Assembly: GCA_038254435.1 (NCBI GenBank)
Contig: JBBSGD010000055.1
Span: 1 to 11,786 of the forward strand
From: JBBSGD01 sp038254435
Lineage (GTDB): Bacteria > Actinomycetota > CADDZG01 > WHSQ01
DNA: 11,786 bases
Direction of reading: 5' to 3'
Shown: positions 6,035 through 11,786 of the stretch, piece after piece
Numbering within the stretch: position 1 is the stretch's first letter
Layout: every line of letters starts with the position of its first letter
The notes under the pieces: generated by a model
Seen by the model: the letters and a program-made list of their open reading frames with translations, nothing else
Database searches by the model: none
Told to the model about the DNA's origin: nothing
Translations under genes and position numbers: made by a program

Positions 6035-8115
6035 CAGTCGCGAAGAGAGGCGGCGGCAAGGGTGACAGGGAACACGGGCCCAGCGCCGGCACGCCGCAGC
6101 TTGACGCCGCAGACGGTCAGCGACCAGCGTGAGTCGACGATGTCGTCGACGAGAAGCACCGGCTCATCGGCGATGATCTGATCCGGATCGGTCTCGAAAG
6201 CCTCGTAGATGTTGGCGACCTGCTGGGCACTGTTCTGCATCGACTTCTGAGGCGCAGTCTCGCGTATCTTCGTGAGTGCTTGGCCGAAGGGAAGCCCCAG
6301 GCGCTGGGCGAGACGCTCGGCGAAATCTGGTACGAGCTCGGTGTGATTCAGCGACGGAACCGCCGTTACCCACGTGGGCGGAGGCTGGGGTTCCCAGCGC
6401 GACTCGATCATCTCCGCGACTCCCTCGACGAGTTCGTCGTCGAAGAGCAGCGCGTGGTACTTCGCTTCGGCCACGAGCGTGCCCCAGCCAGCGTCCCTAT
6501 AGATCGACAGCGCTCGCCCTTCCTCCAGTTGTTCCGCCACTGAGATGGTGCCACGCGGCTCGGAGAGACCGCCCGGCCACCGCTTGCGCGGCCGGATGGG
6601 CCGGTGGCCGCGTTTGAGGAATGTAATCGCCTCCTGCTTGAGCCGTGGGTCTGTCTCATCGGTGACGAACGCGCCCAGACAGTTTGCGCAGCGGCCGCAC
6701 CGGTGCGCGTCGGGATCGTCGAGTTCACGCGCGAGGAATTTCATCAGGCAGTCGTCTGTCGTGACGAACTCCTGCATCCGTTCTTGCTCCTGCCGGCGCT
6801 CAGCCGTCACCCGCCTCATCCGCTCGACGTCTGGCTCCCACGCGCTCGCGGACCGGAAGTAGCGGCTGCCCTCCTTGTAGAGCGCTCCCTCGACCTCGAG
6901 CAGTTGAATGGCTTGCTGAAGTTTCCGTGCCGGCACGTTGAGGGTTGCCTCGAGCGCGCGGGTCTTGACACCACTCTCCGCGGCGGCCACGGCGTCCGCG
7001 AGCGCGCGCACAATGTCTTCGCCTGGAAACGCCCCACGGATGAAGAAGTCGGCGATCTCGTCGTCCTCGTGGCCCACGAGCAGCACGACTTGGGCGTCTT
7101 CGAGTTCGCGGCCCGCGCGCCCGATCTGCTGGTAATAGGCAACGGCCGAACTGGGACGCTGATAGTGGACGACGAAGCCGAGATCGCGCTTGTCGAATCC
7201 CATCCCTAGCGCGATCGTCGCCACGAGCGCCTTGACATCGTTATCCAACAGCCGCTGCTCGAGCACCTCGCGCTCCTCGCTCTCGAGCTGCCCGTGGTAG
7301 GCCGGCGCGTCGATGCCGTTGCCCCGCAACCAGCCGCTGACCCGCTCCGCGTCGGCAACCGTCAACGTATAGACAATGCCCGACCCCTCGAACAACGGCA
7401 GCTGCTCGGCCAGCCAGGCGAGGCGGTCGGCCTGGTCGGGAAGCTTCAGTACCTGCAGACGAAGGCTCTCGCGCGCGAGCGGGCCACGGATGACGATGAG
7501 ATCGGGGCCAAGCTGCTCTTCCACGTCCGCAACCACGCGGTCATTCGCGGTGGCCGTCGTCGCCAGCAGCGGCACGTTGGACGGCAAGACCCGCACAAGC
7601 CGCTCGATGCGCCGATAGTTGGGACGGAAATCGTGGCCCCAGTCCGAGATGCAATGCGCTTCGTCCACAACGAAGAGCCCGAGGCCGCGCGGCATCGCTT
7701 CACGCACGAGCCGCTGGAAGTCTTCATTGCCGAGACGCTCGGGCGACACGAGCAGCAGATCGACCTCGTCGGCGGCAAGGCGCCCCTCGACCTCGGGCCA
7801 GTCGGGCTGGTTCGTGCTGTTGATCGACTCGGCCTTCACGCTCAGCCTCGCCGCGGTTCGCATCTGATCCCGCATCAGCGAGAGGAGCGGGCTGATCAGC
7901 AGCGTCGGTCCGGCGCCGCCGTCGCGCAGCAGACGCGTCGCGAGGAAGTACACGACGCTCTTGCCCCAACCCGTCCGCTCCACCACGAGCGCGCGGTGAT
8001 GGTCGTCAACCAGCGCGAGGACCGCCTCAAGCTGACCATCCCGGAACCGAGCGCCTGCGTAGAGCGCCTGTTCAAGAAGCGCCTGGGCGCGAACCGCCGT
8101 GTCGTTGAGAACCAT
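6034..8115 (-). CDS. RecQ-type ATP-dependent DNA helicase fused to a ComF-like phosphoribosyltransferase domain
   Basis: This 693-residue protein has superfamily 2 helicase motifs: motif 0 FRDGQLEAV, Walker A RTGWGKS (47-53), DEAHCISDWGHDFRP (151-165) with the RecQ aromatic-rich loop, ATTATA (185-190), ATIALGMGFDK (299-309) and QQIGRAGR (329-336). A four-cysteine zinc site follows (C456, C473, C476, C479). In place of an HRDC domain, residues 580-693 resemble ComF-type PRTases: WVTAVPSLN, RETAPQKSM...N...AF (618-640) and an intact PRPP loop LLVDDIVDSRWS (654-665). It would unwind DNA 3' to 5', and the PRTase end may sense or modify a nucleotide. ATG 8115 lacks a Shine-Dalgarno; TAGCCT sits 6 bases before it, suggesting a leaderless mRNA. 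It is co-transcribed with the DprA-like gene. The fusion is clear; its biochemical product is unknown. Confidence 0.9.
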   Translation of the reverse strand: MVLNDTAVRAQALLEQALYAGARFRDGQLEAVLALVDDHHRALVVERTGWGKSVVYFLATRLLRDGGAGPTLLISPLLSLMRDQMRTAARLSVKAESINSTNQPDWPEVEGRLAADEVDLLLVSPERLGNEDFQRLVREAMPRGLGLFVVDEAHCISDWGHDFRPNYRRIERLVRVLPSNVPLLATTATANDRVVADVEEQLGPDLIVIRGPLARESLRLQVLKLPDQADRLAWLAEQLPLFEGSGIVYTLTVADAERVSGWLRGNGIDAPAYHGQLESEEREVLEQRLLDNDVKALVATIALGMGFDKRDLGFVVHYQRPSSAVAYYQQIGRAGRELEDAQVVLLVGHEDDEIADFFIRGAFPGEDIVRALADAVAAAESGVKTRALEATLNVPARKLQQAIQLLEVEGALYKEGSRYFRSASAWEPDVERMRRVTAERRQEQERMQEFVTTDDCLMKFLARELDDPDAHRCGRCANCLGAFVTDETDPRLKQEAITFLKRGHRPIRPRKRWPGGLSEPRGTISVAEQLEEGRALSIYRDAGWGTLVAEAKYHALLFDDELVEGVAEMIESRWEPQPPPTWVTAVPSLNHTELVPDFAERLAQRLGLPFGQALTKIRETAPQKSMQNSAQQVANIYEAFETDPDQIIADEPVLLVDDIVDSRWSLTVCGVKLRRAGAGPVFPVTLAAASLRD

Positions 8116-8428
8116 GGGGTCAGGCTAGAGCTTCGTTGGCGTACGCCGTTCCCTTCAGCCTCCGGCTTCTGACTCTCGTGCCTGCCCCGCCAGACCAATC
8201 ATTCCCCGACGGGCGCCCAAGCCATGACCGACGACGCTCCCGCCGCTGGCTCCACAACGTTCCGGATCCTGGGCAGCAGAAGGGCAGCAAACGCCCGAAA
8301 TCGACTCTGCTCAATCGTGCGCAAATCAGCGCCGACGCCCGCAGACCCGCATGAAGATGACTCCCTCCGGCCGATGGCGAAGAAGACGGCTACATTGACC
8401 CGCTGACCGCGATTAAGCGAGGTGACTG
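8116..8428. other. intergenic region between divergent operons, no convincing gene
   Basis: About 310 bases separate the RecQ-PRTase start from the 8429 gene. A 60-codon frame at 8224-8406 (+) has no ribosome binding site and is low in complexity. No tRNA or recognisable repeat was found. A TTGACC at 8395-8400 could be a -35 for the rightward gene but lacks a well-spaced -10. Confidence 0.4.
8122..8127 (-). promoter_or_regulatory. candidate leaderless -10 of the RecQ-DprA operon
   Basis: TAGCCT (TANNNT) ends 6 bases before the ATG of the RecQ-PRTase gene, the usual geometry of actinobacterial leaderless transcripts. No good -35 is seen 17 bases upstream. Confidence 0.35.
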
Positions 8429-9124
8429 GTGGCGTGGAAGTACTCGACCCCAGGGCATGAAGACAGCGATCTTCCCGACGGCATCAAAGACCTGTGGCAT
8501 GCGCGGATGGCCGGCATCGCACGGGATGGTGTGCTCGAGCTGAGCCAACAGGAGAGCGATGGCGGGATCATCCCGTTCATCGACCCGACCGCGCCATCGG
8601 GCGTGCCCGACCAACGCAGGCCGACGCCGGTGGTCTGGCCAGGCTTCCCCGCCCAGGTCGCCCTCGCGGCTAGCGACCCGCAACAGGCGCTCATCGCCAC
8701 CGAAGATCACGGCATCAGCGATCTCGACTCAAGGAGCTCACCAGCGGTGGAGATGGTGGACGCTTCCGGTGCACCGATCGACGGCCGGGTGCGCCATCGC
8801 CAGGACGAGTACCTCGAGTGGGAGGCCGAACACGATGCCGACGGCAGGCTCGTGGCGGTCACCTTCGTCGCCGAAGGTCACGACTACTGGTCGTTCCTGT
8901 TCGAGCACGCCCCCGAGAAGGTCGCGAAGATGTTCCAGGATTCGACCGGAAACGGCTCGATCCAACCCGATGACCTCAGGGCGAAGAGCGAGATCATCGT
9001 GGTGCACGAGAACGGACGCAGGCAGTCATCGGCGAGGGCGAGTACAACTGGCGGCACCAGTTCAACCAGGGGCCGGGGATCCTCCACCTGTCGCACGCCG
9101 CCAACTCCCTGTGCGCAGAGTTGA
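8429..9124 (+). CDS. unrecognised conserved-looking protein, N-terminal part (frame-shifted gene)
   Basis: GTG 8429 follows GAGGTGA at good spacing. The frame gives about 196 plausible residues, up to VVHENGR near 9017, and then turns into Ser/Thr/Arg-rich sequence and stops at 9124. The real protein continues in the -1 frame (next entry) to a total near 460 residues. Visible segments are KDLWHARMAGIARDGVLEL (20-38), DEYLEWEAEHDADGRLVAVTF (126-146) and EGHDYWSFLFEHAPEKVAKMF (149-169). The EYLEW...EGHDYW...AP pattern is reminiscent of uncharacterised bacterial and fungal proteins with an EGPEYW block, but I cannot name the family. There is no signal peptide or membrane segment. It is divergent from the RecQ-DprA operon, and nothing ties it functionally to it. 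Confidence 0.65.
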   Translation: MAWKYSTPGHEDSDLPDGIKDLWHARMAGIARDGVLELSQQESDGGIIPFIDPTAPSGVPDQRRPTPVVWPGFPAQVALAASDPQQALIATEDHGISDLDSRSSPAVEMVDASGAPIDGRVRHRQDEYLEWEAEHDADGRLVAVTFVAEGHDYWSFLFEHAPEKVAKMFQDSTGNGSIQPDDLRAKSEIIVVHENGRRQSSARASTTGGTSSTRGRGSSTCRTPPTPCAQS

Positions 9125-9807
9125 AACTCGCCATCTCCTCCAGCCTGGGACGAGTGATCGAGGACGGGTCGCTCCTCGACGCCACCGATCGCAAGCGGCT
9201 GATGTGCTGCACCCAAGGGGGCGAGGTGAACCGGGCGAGCGACCCGATCATCGGTGCCGCGGCCTACGGGGCGGTGACAGACCCGAAGGAACCCAAGCTG
9301 TTCACGTTGACCGACCCGGTCGGCCTGTACATCCGCTCGTTCAACGACGAGGCGCTGCGACCCCCCCAAGGTCACGACCCGATCACCTCGCTCGACGTCT
9401 GCACGGTCAAGCGGGGCACCGGCCTCCCGGACAACCAGGGCGAGCACGGCGACGAGTCGCGGATTCTTCGGCTCCGGGTGGCCGCACCCAAGGGCACCGA
9501 CTACGTCCTGGGCGACATGGCGGTGGGCCCGGTGTCGCTCACGTCCGGGGCGCAGCTTGCGAAGCTGATCGACATGCAGCTGTTCGTCGACTTATGGGAC
9601 TCGTTCGGCCCGGCCCGACGTGTGGACTGCGTCGGCGCCTGTTGCATCGGCATCGACCTGGCGCTGCACCCCGTGGGCCCCACCGAGAGCTGCCAGCCGG
9701 GGCTGCAGGATGCCTATCCCGAGCTTCGCAGGTCACCACTAAAAAAAACGTCGCAAACCCCGCATAGGCAGGTAACCGCGGGCGCAGTGCCCGCGGTTAC
9801 CTGCTGA
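9121..9807 (+). CDS. continuation of the 8429 gene in the -1 frame (C-terminal part)
   Basis: This frame is open and plausible from about 9019 (QAVIGEGEYNWRHQFNQGPG...), before its formal TTG start at 9121, and it reads straight on from the frame that fails there. Segments seen are ILHLSHAANSLCAELKL, KRLMCCTQGGEVNRASDP, FTLTDPVGLYI, RLRVAAPKGTDYVLGDMAVGP and QLAKLIDMQLFVDLWD. The catalogue of short aromatic strands suggests a compact beta-rich enzyme or binding protein; five of its cysteines occur as two CC pairs plus C at the DCVGACC site. The last about 20 codons cross the A8 run (9741-9748) and a 16-bp hairpin. If that run had nine As, the gene would end at TAG 9765-9767, one base before the hairpin, which looks more natural than 9807. 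Confidence 0.6.
   Translation: MKLAISSSLGRVIEDGSLLDATDRKRLMCCTQGGEVNRASDPIIGAAAYGAVTDPKEPKLFTLTDPVGLYIRSFNDEALRPPQGHDPITSLDVCTVKRGTGLPDNQGEHGDESRILRLRVAAPKGTDYVLGDMAVGPVSLTSGAQLAKLIDMQLFVDLWDSFGPARRVDCVGACCIGIDLALHPVGPTESCQPGLQDAYPELRRSPLKKTSQTPHRQVTAGAVPAVTC
9768..9804. terminator. perfect 16-bp stem hairpin between convergent genes
   Basis: GCAGGTAACCGCGGGC (9768-9783), loop GCAGT, then the exact complement (9789-9804). It lies between two genes that converge, so it can act on both strands. There is no adjacent T-run on either strand; the nearest, on the minus strand, is T8 at 9748-9741, about 20 bases past the stem. Confidence 0.6.
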
Positions 9808-9815
9808 TCGACTCT

Positions 9816-10535
9816 TTACTTTGACTCGTGGCTGCGGAGAGAGCGAAGATCTGCAGGAGCGCCCCGGCCCGTTGGCGCAACTACGGGGGCATAGTTGCTC
9901 AGCGGCAGCAACTCCTTCGACTGCCCCGAGGTGTAGGTAACTTCAACGCTCAAGACGTCTCCCGGCTCGGTGTTCGTGAGTCGTACACTGAATACTCTGT
10001 GTACAACGCTCGTCGTGACTTGCCGCCCGTCTCGTAGCGTAAAAGTCACAGACTGAACGTTGGCCCGCGCCAGTCCGCTCACGAACATCTCGAAAGGCGC
10101 TGTCGGAGAGTCATATTGTCGGATGACGGTTGCCGTCGTGACGACTGGCTGCCCAACGAACGAAGCGAGGCAGAATCCACGACCACCTCTCTCGCCGAGA
10201 GTGGCGTAGAAGCACGGAGTCCCGTCGCTTCTTACTGCACCATAGACGTTCTCGCGGAGCACTCTAACGCTGGCGAGGTCAAATCGCGCTGGGCCGGCAC
10301 TCATGTTCACGAACTTCCCAGCTATCTCGGCTGACGCGAGCTCCGTGGTGCTCGTGATTGCAGCGACAAGATCCGCGCGTCCGTCGTCACTCGACGTCAT
10401 GCGGACATGCGTGGCCGAGGTGGAGCTGCTCGCCCTCGAGTGGCTTGCCGCCGCGCCGCCGGAGCGTACGGAAGTCACGAAAGCAAAAGTGACAACGCTC
10501 AAGACCGCACCGAAAGTGACTATACGCGTTCTCAA
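9816..10535 (-). CDS. exported or membrane-anchored protein of unknown function
   Basis: This 239-residue protein starts at TTG 10535, 6 bases after GGAGGAGG; starting further upstream at 10700 would overlap the preceding gene and add an Arg-rich, unlikely segment. Residues 5-22 (IVTFGAVLSVVTFAFVTS) form an N-terminal signal or anchor, followed by a Ser-rich stretch to about 45. The rest is beta-rich (IAGKFVNMSAGP, VVTTATVIRQY, VQSVTFTLRDGRQVTTSVVHRVF, SVEVTYTSG), consistent with one or two immunoglobulin-like or jelly-roll extracellular domains. Two cysteines (108, 122) could pair. It is the second gene of a leftward operon, 13 bases after the secreted 152-residue protein. I do not recognise the family. 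Confidence 0.75.
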   Translation of the reverse strand: MRTRIVTFGAVLSVVTFAFVTSVRSGGAAASHSRASSSTSATHVRMTSSDDGRADLVAAITSTTELASAEIAGKFVNMSAGPARFDLASVRVLRENVYGAVRSDGTPCFYATLGERGGRGFCLASFVGQPVVTTATVIRQYDSPTAPFEMFVSGLARANVQSVTFTLRDGRQVTTSVVHRVFSVRLTNTEPGDVLSVEVTYTSGQSKELLPLSNYAPVVAPTGRGAPADLRSLRSHESK

Positions 10536-10548
10536 AGTGAGCCTCCTC

Positions 10549-11007
10549 CTACGTTGTCGAGTAACGCTGGCAAGTCGCGAGCGGGTTGCGGTAGATGAGA
10601 CTGTAATGCGAACAAACCGCGTATTTGTTTCCTCCTGAGACACCGAGGTAGTCCGGGGTGCCCTCCCAGTACTGGAAGTAACCATACGCGTACCAGCCAC
10701 CTGTAGGGTAGATGTATCCCTCGATCACGTCGTTTGCGCTTCCTGTCCCCGGCGGCGTCTCGACATACAGGCGGATGTTGCTCGAGTAAACCGGATTGGC
10801 TGTGTTGACGATGTAGCAGCCGTAGTTGCAGCTAGCGTCGTACGTCCAACTGTTGATGGGGTTGTTTTCATAACCCGATGGCACATCCACCCACCCGACA
10901 GCCGATGCGGCAGGGGCGCCGAGCGTCGACGCAAGTGTGATGGCAACGGCAAGTGAAAGCAAGAGCGTGCGGCCACAGCTGCGGGTGCGATTGTTAGAGA
11001 CTCCCAA
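10549..11007 (-). CDS. small secreted protein of unknown function
   Basis: This 152-residue protein starts at TTG 11007, 5 bases after AAAGGAGG. It has a classical signal peptide: basic start, hydrophobic LLLSLAVAITLASTLG (15-30), probable cleavage after APAASA (31-36). The mature part of about 116 residues is rich in Tyr, Gly and Asn and holds four cysteines (60, 64, 132, 146), likely two disulphides. It contains YIYPTGGWYAYGYFQYWEG (98-116), a strand-rich aromatic stretch. It is the first gene of the leftward pair, and its stop lies 13 bases before the next start, so the products probably act together outside the cell. I do not recognise the family, and nothing links it to the defence genes. 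Confidence 0.78.
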   Translation of the reverse strand: MGVSNNRTRSCGRTLLLSLAVAITLASTLGAPAASAVGWVDVPSGYENNPINSWTYDASCNYGCYIVNTANPVYSSNIRLYVETPPGTGSANDVIEGYIYPTGGWYAYGYFQYWEGTPDYLGVSGGNKYAVCSHYSLIYRNPLATCQRYSTT

Positions 11008-11612
11008 GCTTTCCTCCTTTCCAGAGCGCCAACGCCTTCCGTTCCGACGAACCGGGACGAACGCCGGGGAATCAGTGCTACCGAAGCACGCCTATCATCG
11101 GCACGAGGTATCAAGCGATGGTTGGCATCAACAATAGTTAGCATATCATACGCGATCTAGTAAGCAGCCACACGCGCCGGGCGCTGATACCGCAACAGCT
11201 CCGCTCTGAGTGTCCTGACCTACGGTCTGGGAACGCTCGAGGGGGCCCCCGGCTTCGAAAGACATGGCGCCTCCGCGCCCTCGAAAGCGGCGCTTGCCGC
11301 AGGAGCGAGGCTGGGCACCCCTTTCGTGCCCTCGATCTAAATCGGTCGGACAGCGGAGGGTGCGACCGAGGTGATCGCTGTCGCCATCTTGGCCTTGTGT
11401 AGCCCGTGTTCGCGCTGGGGTCCTGCGGCGCACGGCCCCAGGGCGCCCGAAGCTAGGAATGACTCGATGATCGGTTTGACGGTGGCCAACGCAGCGCGAG
11501 TCGGCCTCGCCGGATTGTGACCCAGCCGCAGCGACTCGTACGATGCCGCAGTGGACGACGTCACGCTTAGTGGTCTGGCTCGGAAGTTCGCCGACGTATC
11601 GGTGGGTTGGGG
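11008..11612. other. long intergenic region with small hairpins, no convincing gene
   Basis: About 600 bases lie between the secreted operon and the transposase tail. The minus strand near 11120-11160 is AT-rich (TATGATATGCT) and could hold the promoter of the secreted operon, more than 100 bases upstream of it. Small stem-loops occur at 11287-11300 (GCGGC/GCCGC) and 11313-11331 (GGGCAC/GTGCCC). A 75-codon minus frame at 11337-11564 has no ribosome binding site and no recognisable motif, so I do not call it a gene. Confidence 0.4.
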
Positions 11613-11786
11613 TCAGGCGGCGGCTGCTAGAGGGTGCGGGGTGTCGGCTTTGGCCAGGAGCCTGTGGAGGTCGTGGCGGGTGAATTTCCATTGGAAGGGT
11701 GCAGCGATCTGTTCGTAGCGGCGGCCGAAGGCCAGTAGGTGCGCCTCGAGGGCGTCGAGGTCTGAGAAGTCGTTGGGGGTGACGAC
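11613..11786 (-). mobile_element. IS630-family transposase, C-terminal end (partial gene, runs off right edge)
   Basis: The minus strand is open from the window edge to TGA at 11615-11613 and encodes 57 residues: VVTPNDFSDLDALEAHLLAF and, near the end, PFQWKFTRHDLHRLLAK. The TPNDF...L...FG.RY...PFxWKFTRxDL pattern is typical of the tail of IS630/Tc1-type DDE transposases. The catalytic DDE residues would lie outside the window. The matching terminal inverted repeat should lie between here and about 11500 but cannot be identified without the other end. It marks the right side of the island as a mobile-element junction. Confidence 0.85.

Noticed and set aside
7294..8172. Long plus-strand frame opposite the RecQ gene
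   Set aside because: It is a shadow: the minus strand carries clear helicase motifs throughout.
8224..8406. 60-codon plus-strand frame before the 8429 gene
   Set aside because: It has no ribosome binding site and no recognisable motif.
11146..11691. 181-codon minus frame near the right edge
   Set aside because: It overlaps the transposase tail in another frame and is Arg/Pro/Gly-rich without motifs.
1..11786. CRISPR array, tRNA or rRNA genes
   Set aside because: I found no regularly spaced repeats and no tRNA- or rRNA-like segments when reading both strands by eye.

Overview
The window is high-GC bacterial DNA, most likely from an actinobacterium; Thermoleophilia-like is my guess from style only. 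The reasons are GTG and TTG starts, several genes with a TANNNT box just upstream of the start and no Shine-Dalgarno (a leaderless pattern), tight gene packing and small secreted proteins. No rRNA, tRNA or housekeeping operon is visible. It reads as an accessory defence-type island with mobile-element traces at the right edge (certain) and possibly the left edge (uncertain).

Layout. (1) 139-2198 holds a divergent locus. Leftward is a small ubiquitin-like protein followed, with a TAGTG overlap, by an E2-like conjugating protein. Rightward is an XRE repressor followed by an ImmA/IrrE-type HExxH metallopeptidase. The control region between them has a perfect -35, nested inverted repeats and candidate -10 boxes on both strands. 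The E1 and JAB partners expected for such ubiquitin-like systems are not in the window. (2) 2242-4649 is a tightly interleaved block on alternating strands: a MerR-like HTH protein (-), a small phosphoribosyltransferase-like protein (+) whose start codon overlaps that of the HTH gene, a RuvC-fold protein lacking its last two catalytic acids (-), and a Ser/Thr kinase (+) whose C-terminal domain is displaced by a frame change. (3) 4682-8115 is a leftward two-gene operon: a RecQ helicase fused to a ComF-like phosphoribosyltransferase domain, then a DprA/Smf protein with a C-terminal winged helix (TGATG overlap). A PRTase paired with DprA recalls the ShosTA defence/toxin-antitoxin systems. (4) 8429-9807 is a protein of an unrecognised family, read in two frames, followed by a perfect 16-bp stem hairpin. 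(5) 9816-11007 is a leftward pair of exported or membrane-anchored proteins, both with TTG starts behind strong ribosome binding sites. (6) 11008-11612 has no convincing gene, and 11613-11786 is the 3' end of an IS630-type transposase gene running off the right edge.

How the genes may work together (inference). The XRE/ImmA pair looks like a protease-relieved switch over the ubiquitin-like operon. The block at 2242-8115 joins a kinase, DNA-recombination folds (RuvC-like, RecQ, DprA) and two PRTase-fold proteins, one with an intact PRPP loop and one degenerate. This fits a multi-component DNA-sensing defence system and is the part I find most likely to be undescribed.

Two genes, the kinase and the 8429 gene, need a -1 frame change to be full length, and a third possible -1 change lies in an A8 run. 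Single-base deletions, real or from sequencing, are the simplest explanation.
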